64,000 nucleotides of DNA from contig JAHBVR010000010.1 in NCBI GenBank assembly GCA_019637395.1, positions 1-64,000 on the forward strand, given 5' to 3'. This stretch comes from Vulcanimicrobiota bacterium. Its GTDB lineage: Bacteria; Vulcanimicrobiota; Xenobia; Xenobiales; JADMJV01. The notes under the pieces were generated by a model that did not search any database, was not told the origin of the DNA, and saw nothing but the letters and a program-made list of their open reading frames with translations. This document shows, piece by piece, positions 43,825-51,977 of this stretch. Position numbers and translations under genes: made by a program. Within the stretch, counting starts at the first letter, position 1; each line of letters opens with the position of its first letter.

Positions 43825-44483
43825 TGTGGAAGGCGTGGCTGCTCGTCCTGTGGCTACATCTTCCCCTCCTGGCGGAGTCTTTTGACCCCCAGACCCATCT
43901 CAAGCGCATCGCCGTCGGCATACAGGCCGGCCTGGTGCGCGTCCTCTCCGACGATGGCCTGTCCGTACTCTATACGCGTGGCCTGGACGACCCGTCCAGC
44001 GCTCGTTACAGCGAGGAGAGCCGCCAGGCAACCTTCGCCGCCCTGGAAATCGATCCGCGTACCCTGGAGAAGGTGGGCTTCTACACGGTCAAGCTGTATC
44101 CCAAATTGACCCGGCATGCCGAAGCGACCGCTCTGCTGGGAGCGATCCTATCCAGTCCCACTTTGAGCAAATGGGGGCGTAGCCAGCTAGAGTATTTTCT
44201 GGTGACGGTGATGAACTCGGACAAGCAAATCGAGGCTCGCCGCCAGGCTCTGCTGGCCCTGGCGGTGGCTCCCTCGTTGAGCGATTTCACCATGGACCGG
44301 GTAGTGGGCAAGTTCGAGCGCATCGATAACCTGTGGGAACTGTTCCCCATGCAGCAGTTCTTCGAGTATCAGGGCGCCTCGTTGAAAACGCGCAAGATTT
44401 ATCCGAAGCTACGCGAGCGACTGGAGAAGGTCGATTCGCTCTACACTCCCGGGATTTTGGAGGCCCTCGATAAAGCCCGTTAG
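43824..44483 (+). CDS. Uncharacterised exported protein
   Basis: The 219-residue product has a signal peptide (WLLVLWLHLPLLAESF). The rest is helical, with several basic and hydrophobic positions in a HEAT-like spacing (RHAEATALLGAILSSPTLSKW, then QIEARRQALLALAVAPSL). No family recognised. It overlaps the TPR gene (TGATG) and is probably co-expressed with it. Confidence 0.6.
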   Translation: MWKAWLLVLWLHLPLLAESFDPQTHLKRIAVGIQAGLVRVLSDDGLSVLYTRGLDDPSSARYSEESRQATFAALEIDPRTLEKVGFYTVKLYPKLTRHAEATALLGAILSSPTLSKWGRSQLEYFLVTVMNSDKQIEARRQALLALAVAPSLSDFTMDRVVGKFERIDNLWELFPMQQFFEYQGASLKTRKIYPKLRERLEKVDSLYTPGILEALDKAR

Positions 44484-44521
44484 AGCATAGGACTGAAGAA
44501 CGCCTCTCCGAAGGGCCCCAG

Positions 44522-46573
44522 GTGCTAGAACACTTCAGAACCCCGAACGGGCGCGGCCTGCTGGCGGCCAGCTTCATGGCGCTCTATTTTGAACTCGTCT
44601 TTATCCGCTGGTGGCCAGCCGCCTTTCACGTTCTGGCGTTCTTTGGAAACGTCGTGCTGATTTCAGCCGTGCTCGGGCTGGGATTGGGCATGGCCCGGCA
44701 GACCGAGACACCGACCGAGAAACTGTGGTTCCGTTCCTGGCTCTGTGTGCTGCTCAACTCCACGCTGGTGCTGATCTTTTCCTGGATGGAACTGGGCGTG
44801 GACTACAGCAACAACAGCCTGGCCTTAAACACCGGCCTGATCAAGGTGCATGAATTTCGCGCCAATTTCTATATCGTGGTGGGTCTGCACTTCGGGCTGA
44901 CCACGCTCTGTTTCATGCCCATCGGCCAGCTCATTGGCGCTTACCTGGCTCGAATGCCGGCGCTGGCGGGCTACAGCATCGACATTCTGGGCAGCCTGCT
45001 GGGCATCTTCTGCTACACGGCACTGACCGCCATGAGCCTGCCGCCGGCCGTCTGGATCAGCGTCGGCCTGGCCATCGTCATGCTGGCCCGGCCGGACTTG
45101 GGGACGCGCGGGCGTGTGCTAGCCGTGATCGGTGCCTCCCTGGTGGGGGCCGCCATCTTCGCCAACGAGCGCCTGCAAATTCGCCAAAAGCACCTGGAAG
45201 TGGTCTGGTCGCCCTACTACCAGATCAAGTGCTGGCACAACAAGAATGGCTGCCTGGTGCACGTCAACCGGAATTTTCTGCTGATGGGGCTGGACCTGCG
45301 GCCGGGCGGTCCCGAGGACTATGAGCAATATCGCCGCCTTTACAACTTTCCCCATCTCCTTTTCAAACCCAAGAAAGTGCTGGTGCTGGGCGCCGGAGCT
45401 GGCAACGATGTCGCCTCAGCGCTGCGCAATGGAGCCGAGAGCGTCACGGCGGTAGAAATTGATCCGAAAGTGCTCAACTTCGGGAAACTCTACAATCCCG
45501 AACAGCCCTACCAGGATCCGCGTGTGCACATCGTCAACAATGACGCCCGCTCCTTTTTACGCAACACCAAGGAAAAGTTCGACCTGGTCATCTACGGAAT
45601 TCTCGACTCCCACTCGCTTTTCTCCAGCATGTCCAGTATCAAGCTGGAAAATTACGTCTACACGGTGGAGTCCTTTCGTGACGCGCTCCATGTGCTGAAG
45701 CCCGATGGCGCCGTTTATATTACTTACAGCGCCTGGGTGCCCTGGCTGAAATGGCGTCTTTATTCGACTCTCGAGGCAGCCGCTCAGACCGAACCGATCC
45801 TTCTGGAGGGCGAGTTCGGCAACGCGGCCATCCTGGGGAAACTGCCGGCGGGCGCTCAGCTTTCGCCGGATATTCACTCGATGTTGCCAGAGTTTCGCAG
45901 GGCTCAGAACGAAGACCCCACCGTCAACCTGGTGCCGACCGACGATCGGCCGCATTTCTACCTGCGCGAACACAAGATTCCGGCCGAATATCAACGCATC
46001 ATCGGCATCATCTTGGTAATGGGAACCTTGATGATCTCCCGATCCGGAGGACTTAAGCGCAAGGGGTTCCCGCTGGACTTTTTCCTGCTGGGAGCCGGAT
46101 TCTTGCTCTTGGAAACGACCTGCATCGCCTCGTTCGGCCTGCTGTTGGGCGCCACCTGGCTGACCAACGCGCTGGTGATTTCTTCGATCCTGGCCATGAT
46201 CTTCATCGCCAATCTCATTTTGCTGCGCAACCAGAACCGAGTTCGCCTCGATCTGGCCTTTCTGGGGCTGGGCCTATCGCTGGTTCTGCTCTACATGGTG
46301 GACGTGAAAAGCCTGCTGGTCGACAACCCGGTAGCACGTTTGACTCTGGCCGGAATTCTGATGGGTTTACCCATGTTGGCCGCGGCCGTGATTTTCGGCA
46401 CCAAATTCGCCCGCCATCCCAACCCCCGAGAAGCTCTCGCCGCCAATATGCTGGGCGCCGTGGTGGGCGGCCTGCTGGAGAACTTCTCGGTGGTGGTCGG
46501 CTTTCACAATCTCTACCTGATCGCGATCTTGCTCTACCTGGGAGCCTGGGGCGTCCATAAGCTCAAAGAATGA
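44522..46573 (+). CDS. Membrane-embedded spermidine-synthase-like protein
   Basis: The 683-residue protein has an N-terminal membrane domain of about six segments, a soluble SAM-binding domain of the spermidine-synthase kind (VLVLGAGAGNDVASALRNGAESVTAVEIDPKVLN around residue 280, then DARSFL), and a C-terminal membrane domain of about six segments. The DxxExDP-type acidic residue of the family is retained as VEIDP. Such fused forms are frequent in bacterial genomes with no proven substrate. GTG 44522 is the start. It stands alone after a 38-bp gap. Confidence 0.75.
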   Translation: MLEHFRTPNGRGLLAASFMALYFELVFIRWWPAAFHVLAFFGNVVLISAVLGLGLGMARQTETPTEKLWFRSWLCVLLNSTLVLIFSWMELGVDYSNNSLALNTGLIKVHEFRANFYIVVGLHFGLTTLCFMPIGQLIGAYLARMPALAGYSIDILGSLLGIFCYTALTAMSLPPAVWISVGLAIVMLARPDLGTRGRVLAVIGASLVGAAIFANERLQIRQKHLEVVWSPYYQIKCWHNKNGCLVHVNRNFLLMGLDLRPGGPEDYEQYRRLYNFPHLLFKPKKVLVLGAGAGNDVASALRNGAESVTAVEIDPKVLNFGKLYNPEQPYQDPRVHIVNNDARSFLRNTKEKFDLVIYGILDSHSLFSSMSSIKLENYVYTVESFRDALHVLKPDGAVYITYSAWVPWLKWRLYSTLEAAAQTEPILLEGEFGNAAILGKLPAGAQLSPDIHSMLPEFRRAQNEDPTVNLVPTDDRPHFYLREHKIPAEYQRIIGIILVMGTLMISRSGGLKRKGFPLDFFLLGAGFLLLETTCIASFGLLLGATWLTNALVISSILAMIFIANLILLRNQNRVRLDLAFLGLGLSLVLLYMVDVKSLLVDNPVARLTLAGILMGLPMLAAAVIFGTKFARHPNPREALAANMLGAVVGGLLENFSVVVGFHNLYLIAILLYLGAWGVHKLKE

Positions 46574-46610
46574 ACTCCCCCGGGGCACAAGCTTCAGGCT
46601 CAACGAGGTG

Positions 46611-46748
46611 GCCGCTGAAAAACTCCTTTGTGGCGTCCGGGGGAAACCCCGGCCACCACAAGATATAGTTACAAACGCGGCCACCTGGCACGACCTGTTG
46701 ATCGTCGCTGACTGAAGAACCCGGCTCCGCCGACTTCTTTTCAGCAGC
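46611..46748. repeat. Small inverted-repeat element with internal hairpin
   Basis: GCCGCTGAAAA at 46611-46621 is matched by TTTTCAGCAGC at 46738-46748 (10 of 11 paired; the third position pairs T with C in the other copy). Inside is a strong hairpin from 46628 to 46661 (TTGTGG with CCACAA, plus CCGGGG with CCCCGG). No open frame fits. It resembles a MITE or remnant of an insertion sequence with such ends, placed between two convergent genes and ending just before the cystathionine beta-synthase stop codon. The hairpin could also act as a terminator. Confidence 0.5.
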
Positions 46749-46751
46749 TTC

Positions 46752-48143
46752 CTAGTTGTTAATATTGGCTTTGCGCAACGGGTCCTTGGTGCGAGTAATG
46801 TGTTCTATCAGGTCGATCTTGGTTACGATACCGCAGGGCTTCTGCTCACCGTCGACCACCAGCACGGCCGAGCGGCCGTCGAGCAGCATTTGATAGACTG
46901 AATTGACGTTGGTATCGCGCGAGATCATGGGCAGGGCGTCGCCCATGACGTCTTTGATCTTGTGGTGCAGACTGGCGGGCTCTTCGAAGATGCGGTTCAT
47001 CACGGAAGACTCTTGAAGAGTGCCCACCACCTTGCCGCCGTCCAGCACGGGCAACTGGGAGACGTTGTAGCGCTTCATCATTTCGATGGCCACGGTGACT
47101 TCGTCGTCGGCGGCCACGGTGAGCACCGGGGTGCCGTTGTTGACCGAAGGCTTGTGGGCCAACAATTCGGCCACCACCAGGCCTTCGGACTCATCCCAGA
47201 AACCGTTTTCCTTCATATAGTCATCAGAGTAGAAGCGCGACAGGTACTTCATGCCTCCGTCGGGGATGAGGATGACCATGGTCTGGCCTTCGTGCATCTG
47301 GCGGGCGTAGCGCAAGGCGCCGGCCACGGCCGAACCGGCCGAGCCGCCCAGCAGCAGGCCTTCTTCTTTGCACAGACGGCGGGCCATCTGGAAGGACTCG
47401 CGGTCATTGACGCAGACCATCTCGTCGATAATATCCAGGTCGATGGTGGCGGGAATGAAGTCCTCACCGATACCCTCGATTTTATAAGGTTTGGCTTCGG
47501 GTCCGGTGTAGAGCGAACCCTCGATGTCGATGCCTAAAATTTTGACGTTAGGGTTCTTTTCTTTCAAGTATTTGGCCACGCCCGAGATGGTGCCGCCGGT
47601 GCCCATGCCGCAGGCGAAGACGTCGATTTTGCCTTCGGTCTGCTCCCAGATTTCCGGGCCGGTGGTCAGGTAGTGGGCATGAGGATTCATCGGGTTGGCG
47701 TACTGATTGGGTTGGAAGCCGCCGGGAATCTCGCGGGCCAGACGTTCGGCCACCGAGTAGTAGGACTCAGGGGACTCTTTGGCCACATGGGTGGGCGTAA
47801 TCACCACTTCGGCCCCGTAGGCCTTGAGCAGGCGAATCTTTTCCTGGCTCATCTTGTCAGGCATGACGAAGACGCACTTGTAGCCCTTGAGACAGGCGGC
47901 CTGAGCCAGACCCACGCCGGTGTTGCCGGAGGTGGGTTCGACAATGGTGCCGCCCTTCTTGAGGCGGCCGTCGCGCTCGGCGGCTTCGATCATGGTGAGG
48001 GCGATGCGGTCTTTGACGCTACCACCGGGGTTGAGTTGTTCCAACTTGGCCAGCACCAGGGGCTTGACCCCGGCCGCGATGCGATTGAGTTTGACCAGCG
48101 GCGTGTTGCCGACCAGATCGAGAACGTTATTGGCGTATTTCAT
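46752..48143 (-). CDS. Cystathionine beta-synthase
   Basis: The 463-residue protein joins a PLP-dependent cysteine-synthase-type domain (VGNTPLVKLNRI, PLP Lys in NPGGSVKDR, EPTSGNTGVGLAQAACLKGY, GTGGTISGVAKYLKE, GGSAGSAVAGALRYA) to two C-terminal CBS domains (SQLPVLDGGKVVGTLQESSVM, then SAVLVVDGEQKPCGIVTKIDLIEH). That is the eukaryotic-type CBS arrangement, converting homocysteine and serine to cystathionine, with CBS domains for allosteric control. The ATG is six bases after a TATATA hexamer, with no ribosome site. Confidence 0.9.
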   Translation of the reverse strand: MKYANNVLDLVGNTPLVKLNRIAAGVKPLVLAKLEQLNPGGSVKDRIALTMIEAAERDGRLKKGGTIVEPTSGNTGVGLAQAACLKGYKCVFVMPDKMSQEKIRLLKAYGAEVVITPTHVAKESPESYYSVAERLAREIPGGFQPNQYANPMNPHAHYLTTGPEIWEQTEGKIDVFACGMGTGGTISGVAKYLKEKNPNVKILGIDIEGSLYTGPEAKPYKIEGIGEDFIPATIDLDIIDEMVCVNDRESFQMARRLCKEEGLLLGGSAGSAVAGALRYARQMHEGQTMVILIPDGGMKYLSRFYSDDYMKENGFWDESEGLVVAELLAHKPSVNNGTPVLTVAADDEVTVAIEMMKRYNVSQLPVLDGGKVVGTLQESSVMNRIFEEPASLHHKIKDVMGDALPMISRDTNVNSVYQMLLDGRSAVLVVDGEQKPCGIVTKIDLIEHITRTKDPLRKANINN

Positions 48144-48149
48144 GCTGCC

Positions 48150-48155
48150 TATATA
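48150..48155 (-). promoter_or_regulatory. Candidate -10 for leaderless transcription of the CBS gene
   Basis: TATATA lies six bases upstream of the ATG at 48143. Transcription would begin at or next to the A of the start codon. No purine-rich ribosome site is present between. The same six-base arrangement occurs at the M4-like gene (TATACT, GTG 23468). No convincing -35 was found, so this remains a candidate. Confidence 0.4.
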
Positions 48156-48223
48156 CCCGGCAAGGCCAATGTTACACGCATGTTAAGTGGTCACCAGGTC
48201 AATCTATGAATGCGATTTAGACC

Positions 48224-48251
48224 TTGAACGGCAACATACCCCACCCATAAT
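48224..48251 (+). promoter_or_regulatory. Candidate sigma-70-type promoter for the HD-GYP pair
   Basis: TTGAAC at 48224-48229 and CATAAT at 48246-48251 are separated by 16 bp. The ATG follows 29 bp later, after GAAGGAG. The spacing from GGAG to ATG is 13 bases, which is long. Confidence 0.5.
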
Positions 48252-48280
48252 AGGCTGAGAGAAGGAGTATCCAAATTCAG

Positions 48281-49549
48281 ATGAACTTCACCGCCATCCT
48301 CAGCCAGTTCCGCTTCGCCGTTACCCTCGGTGCCACAGCCTTTGGACTGGCCACGCTGCTGACCTCACAGGCCCCGCCCTTCGATATGGGACTGCTGCTG
48401 TGCCTGGCCCTGGCGGTTCTCTCCGAGCGCTGGCTGCTGGTGCTGCCCCGCTACGGCCCGTTCACTCTTTCTGAATCGATGATTTTCGCCGTGATGTTGC
48501 GCTACGGCCCGGTGGCCACCTTGTTCGCCACCGTGCTGGCCGGCCTCTCCCGCTTCCACCGCGAAGCCAGAAGCGGCCAGGCCGCTCGTCCCGAGTTCAT
48601 GTTCTACAGCCTTTCGCAAAGCTGGCTCAGCTATGGTTGCGCCGCCTGGCTGTGGGCCAAGTTCCGCGGCCTGGGTCCGATTATGAGCGCCCACCCCCTG
48701 GTGGACATGAGCCTGATGCTTCTGCTGGCCCTGAGCGTCTTCGGAGTGCAGGCTTACGTGGTGGCTCTCCACCAGTGGCTGGAACAGCAGTGCCTGGGCG
48801 ACTGGTCCACCCGCGTCAACTGGCCCCGCCTGCGTTTGATCGTGCAGGCCCTGCTCCCGCTGGGCGTGCTCTTCACCGCCTGCCTGCAGGAGCGCCCGGC
48901 CGCCGTGATGCTACTTCTCGGACCGCTCTGGATCACCTATTCCAGCATTCGCAACTACACCACCACTTTGGAAGAAGCCCAGCAAGTGGTGGGCAGCCTG
49001 GCTGAAGCGGTGGAACGCCGCGAGCCTCATACCGTAGGCCACGCTTCGCGAGTGGGCAAGCTGGCCACCGATATGGGCCGCTACCTGCGCATGGCCGAAG
49101 GCGATGTACGCACTCTGGCTTCGGCCGCCCGCCTCCACGAACTGGGCAAAATCAGCCTGGGCGACCAGATTCTCTGCAAGTCCGGCAACCTGCAGGCCAG
49201 CGAATGGGAACGCGTGCGCCGCTACCCCGAAGTGGGTGCCGAAGTGGCTTCCCACCTGAGCCTGAGCCGCCGCGAAGCGGAAATCATCCGCTACCACCAG
49301 GAGTGGTACAACGGCGGCGGCTATCCGCACAACCTGGGCGGAGAGCAGATTCCGCTGGGCGCCCGCGTGCTGAACGTGGCGAAAGCTTTCGACGCGATGA
49401 TTTCGCGCCGCTCCTACCGCACCGCCCTGAGCTGGCAGATGGCCCTCAACGAGCTGCGCGCCCGCGCCGGCACCCAGTTCGACCCTAAAGTGGTAGCCGC
49501 GTTGGAAGCCGTGCTCGGACCGGCGCTGCTCCGCAATCGCGCCGCCTGA
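48281..49549 (+). CDS. HD-GYP-like membrane protein with degenerate metal site
   Basis: The 422-residue protein has an N-terminal membrane region of about six segments, then an HD-GYP domain. GYP is intact (YNGGGYP), but several metal ligands are changed: the HD pair reads LHELGKI (Asp to Glu), the later His position reads RRYPEVG (Tyr), HHE reads YHQ, and the Asp of VAD reads VAK. It is probably not an active c-di-GMP phosphodiesterase but could bind the nucleotide or partner proteins. The next gene encodes a similar protein with intact ligands, 13 bp downstream. Confidence 0.82.
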   Translation: MNFTAILSQFRFAVTLGATAFGLATLLTSQAPPFDMGLLLCLALAVLSERWLLVLPRYGPFTLSESMIFAVMLRYGPVATLFATVLAGLSRFHREARSGQAARPEFMFYSLSQSWLSYGCAAWLWAKFRGLGPIMSAHPLVDMSLMLLLALSVFGVQAYVVALHQWLEQQCLGDWSTRVNWPRLRLIVQALLPLGVLFTACLQERPAAVMLLLGPLWITYSSIRNYTTTLEEAQQVVGSLAEAVERREPHTVGHASRVGKLATDMGRYLRMAEGDVRTLASAARLHELGKISLGDQILCKSGNLQASEWERVRRYPEVGAEVASHLSLSRREAEIIRYHQEWYNGGGYPHNLGGEQIPLGARVLNVAKAFDAMISRRSYRTALSWQMALNELRARAGTQFDPKVVAALEAVLGPALLRNRAA

Positions 49550-49562
49550 CCTGGCCCCGTAA

Positions 49563-50900
49563 ATGGCTCCAACGCCCCGCGAATGGCTCTGGTATCTGCT
49601 GGTCTTTGGCGTGGGCTGCAGTCTTTGGGGCGTGGCCCTCAGCGATCTGCTCCAGCAGACCTGGTCACAACAAAGCCTGTGGGCGCTGGGCGCTCTGGCC
49701 GTGGTCACCTTCGCCAGTCTCTTTCGCTATGTGCGCCTGAGCGATGACGCCTATCACTCGGTCTACACGCTGGATGACGTCCCGCTTTACGCCCTGATTT
49801 TCTTGCAGGGCTGGCAGGCGGCCGTGGTGGTGGCCGGCCTGGCCCGCCTGCTTTTTGAAGTGGTGCGCGTCTTTCAAGCCTGGCGCCAACACCCTGAAAG
49901 AGTTCACTGGGCGCACGTACTTTACCACTTCTCCAACATTCCCATGACCGTGAACGTGACGGCCGCGGCCGGGCTGACCTACCTGGCCCTGAAAGGACCG
50001 GAAGCCCTGATGGAAGGGCCGCAGAACATGGCGGCGGTGGCTGGCGCCACGGCGGTCTGGTTTTTCCTGGCCTTTGCCCAGAACTCGCTGACCCTGACTC
50101 TGCGCCGCCAGTTACCGTTGAGCTGGATGCTCCAGGTTTTCCGCCAGAACCTGCGCTATATTCGGCTGCATGTGCTGATGCTGGTGCCGCTGGGCGCGCT
50201 GCTGGCCATCTTTCTGGAGACACTGCCCTGGGTGGCCATTCTGCTGCTGGTGCCGGTGGTGTTGATGCACAACGCCCTGGAAGCGCAGCACAAATTACGC
50301 CTGGAATCGGTGAGCACCATCCAGGCGCTGGCCCGCTATCTGGAAGAGCGCGACCAGTACACTCAGGGACACTCCACCCGGGTGGCCGGCTACGCGGCGG
50401 CCATGGCCGCCTGTATGGAGATGAGCGACGAGGAAGTCGAGCAGGTGCGCCGCGCCGGGCTGATTCATGATATCGGCAAAGTCGACATCCCTGACGCCAT
50501 CCTACGTAAGCCGGGTCACCTGACCGATACCGAACGTCAGATCATGCGCACCCATACCGACCGCGCGGTGGATTTGGGGCGGCGCCTGGTCAGTCTTTCT
50601 CGGGAACTGCCTTTTCGCGAGGCTGCCTATCACCATGAGAACTATGACGGCTCGGGCCACTACCAACTGGTGGGCGAGGAAATTCCGCTGTATTCGCGGA
50701 TTTTAGCGGTGGCCGACACCTTTGACGCCATGACCTCGGACCGACCCTACCGCAAAGGGGTGGCCCTGGAAGAAGCGCTCAAAACCCTGCGCGAAGTCTC
50801 CGGCCGGCAGCTCGATCCCAACTGCGTGAAAGCCTTCGAGAAGGCGCTGGAAAAGGGCACCATCCAACCCATCCTGGCGGAGAATCAACGCAAGTCCTAA
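49563..50900 (+). CDS. HD-GYP-like membrane phosphodiesterase
   Basis: The 445-residue protein has the same membrane/HD-GYP layout. Ligands are intact: GHSTRVAG, LIHDIGKVDIP, MRTHTDRAV, YHHENYDGSGHY and AVADTFDAMTSDRPYR. The GYP tripeptide itself reads GHY, so it is a variant. Members of the family hydrolyse cyclic di-GMP or related nucleotides, which in flagellated bacteria controls motility versus attachment; the flagellar block is 7 kb away. It may pair with the degenerate neighbour as a regulatory subunit (inference). Confidence 0.82.
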   Translation: MAPTPREWLWYLLVFGVGCSLWGVALSDLLQQTWSQQSLWALGALAVVTFASLFRYVRLSDDAYHSVYTLDDVPLYALIFLQGWQAAVVVAGLARLLFEVVRVFQAWRQHPERVHWAHVLYHFSNIPMTVNVTAAAGLTYLALKGPEALMEGPQNMAAVAGATAVWFFLAFAQNSLTLTLRRQLPLSWMLQVFRQNLRYIRLHVLMLVPLGALLAIFLETLPWVAILLLVPVVLMHNALEAQHKLRLESVSTIQALARYLEERDQYTQGHSTRVAGYAAAMAACMEMSDEEVEQVRRAGLIHDIGKVDIPDAILRKPGHLTDTERQIMRTHTDRAVDLGRRLVSLSRELPFREAAYHHENYDGSGHYQLVGEEIPLYSRILAVADTFDAMTSDRPYRKGVALEEALKTLREVSGRQLDPNCVKAFEKALEKGTIQPILAENQRKS

Positions 50901-50904
50901 TCTG

Positions 50905-50933
50905 TTGCCAACCCCTGGGGCCTGTGCTAGAAT
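50905..50933 (+). promoter_or_regulatory. Sigma-70-type promoter for tRNA-Arg
   Basis: TTGCCA (50905-50910), a 17-bp spacer and TAGAAT (50928-50933) form a good promoter. The mature tRNA starts 19 bp after the -10. Confidence 0.75.
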
Positions 50934-50952
50934 GCCTGGGCCCAAGCGACGA

Positions 50953-51028
50953 GCGCTGGTAGCTCAATGGATAGAGCGTCGGCCTCCGGAGCCGAAGGTT
51001 GGAGGTTCGAATCCTCTCCGGCGCGCCA
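50953..51028 (+). tRNA. tRNA-Arg (anticodon CCG)
   Basis: A 76-nt cloverleaf: acceptor GCGCTGG pairs with CCGGCGC, the anticodon arm is TCGGC-CTCCGGA-GCCGA with anticodon CCG (reads CGG), and the T arm is GGAGG-TTCGAAT-CCTCT. The 3' CCA is encoded. Its own promoter lies directly upstream. Confidence 0.95.
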
Positions 51029-51079
51029 ACTGACTTGGGTCAGAAATGAGGTAAGTCAGTCCAAAACGATGAAAAATGG

Positions 51080-51529
51080 ATGAGTCTTGCTCTGGAGGTA
51101 GCCAGACAAGACCAGGGTGAGGTTCCCGTCGGAGCGGTGGTGGTTCGTGAAGAACAACTCCTCGCTCAAGCCGGAAACCAGCGAGAACAATCGAATGACC
51201 CGACCGCCCACGCCGAGGTGGTGGCCTTACGCGAGGCGGCTCTACGGCTGGGACGCTGGAATCTCAGCGATTGCACCGTGTATGTCACCCTGGAACCGTG
51301 TCCGATGTGTATGGGAGCGATTCTTTCAGCCAGAATCCCCCGGCTGGTTTATGGGTGTCACAACCTGAAACTGGGCGCAGCCGGCAGCATCCTCGGTCTG
51401 CACGACTTTCCCGGTCTCTCGTTGCGCTGCAGTGTGGAGCACGGAATTCTGCAAGACCAGTGCGCAAGACTCATGGAAAGCTTTTTTCAGAAGCGTCGCA
51501 ATTCTGGAGAGGTGGCAGAGCCCGGTTGA
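51080..51529 (+). CDS. tadA: tRNA adenosine(34) deaminase TadA
   Basis: The 149-residue protein has the deaminase motifs HAE in TAHAEVVAL and PCxxC in LEPCPMCMGA. It converts A34 of tRNA-Arg(ACG) to inosine. The N-terminal family residues begin right at MSLALEVA, and the in-frame codons upstream (DEKW) also match, but no ordinary start lies there before a stop, so ATG 51080 is used. Its stop codon lies inside the following tRNA-Ser gene (24-bp overlap). Confidence 0.9.
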   Translation: MSLALEVARQDQGEVPVGAVVVREEQLLAQAGNQREQSNDPTAHAEVVALREAALRLGRWNLSDCTVYVTLEPCPMCMGAILSARIPRLVYGCHNLKLGAAGSILGLHDFPGLSLRCSVEHGILQDQCARLMESFFQKRRNSGEVAEPG

Positions 51530-51595
51530 ATGCACTCGATTCGAAATCGAGCATGGGGAAACTCATCGGGGGTTCGAATCCCTCCCTCTCCGCCA
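51506..51595 (+). tRNA. tRNA-Ser (anticodon CGA)
   Basis: A 90-nt tRNA with a long variable arm: acceptor GGAGAGG with CCTCTCC, anticodon arm CTCGA-TTCGAAA-TCGAG with anticodon CGA (reads UCG), T arm GGGGG-TTCGAAT-CCCTC and encoded CCA. The first 24 bases overlap the end of tadA. Confidence 0.95.
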
Positions 51596-51623
51596 GCCGC
51601 GTAACGCGAACAAAAGCTAATAT

Positions 51624-51720
<97 letters not shown>

Positions 51721-51723
51721 TTC

Positions 51724-51920
51724 ACTCTCTAGGCCCGGGCCTCGTCGGGTCTGACCGGAGGGTCCAGCCGTTGAACCTCGGGTCCCACTCAACGAGACGC
51801 CCTTGAACCCGGTCAGAAGCGGAAGCGAGCAGCCGTAAGGGGGAGGTCTGGTGTGAAGTGGGAGTTCCTGAGCGAAGGTGTGTCCTGCGGTAACGTCGAC
51901 GAGGTTCCGGTCTAGAGAGT
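51724..51920 (+). ncRNA. ffs: Signal recognition particle RNA, extended rod form
   Basis: The apical SRP domain is clear: GGTCAGAAGCGGAAGCGAGC then AGCC (51811-51834), with a GGAA tetraloop at 51821-51824 and the asymmetric CAG/AGCAG internal loop that binds Ffh. Long-range pairing extends the rod: CTCGGG/CCTGAG-type strands, CCTCGTCG with CGACGAGG, and an outer nine-base stem ACTCTCTAG (51724-51732) with CTAGAGAGT (51912-51920). The total of about 197 nt is longer than 4.5S RNA (about 114 nt). I did not see two 5' hairpins of an Alu domain. Boundaries are inferred from the outer stem. Confidence 0.88.
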
Positions 51921-51977
51921 CAAAAACGTCAATCCACGAAGGCCTGCCCCAGGCGCGGGCCGAACTTCGCCAGAAGT

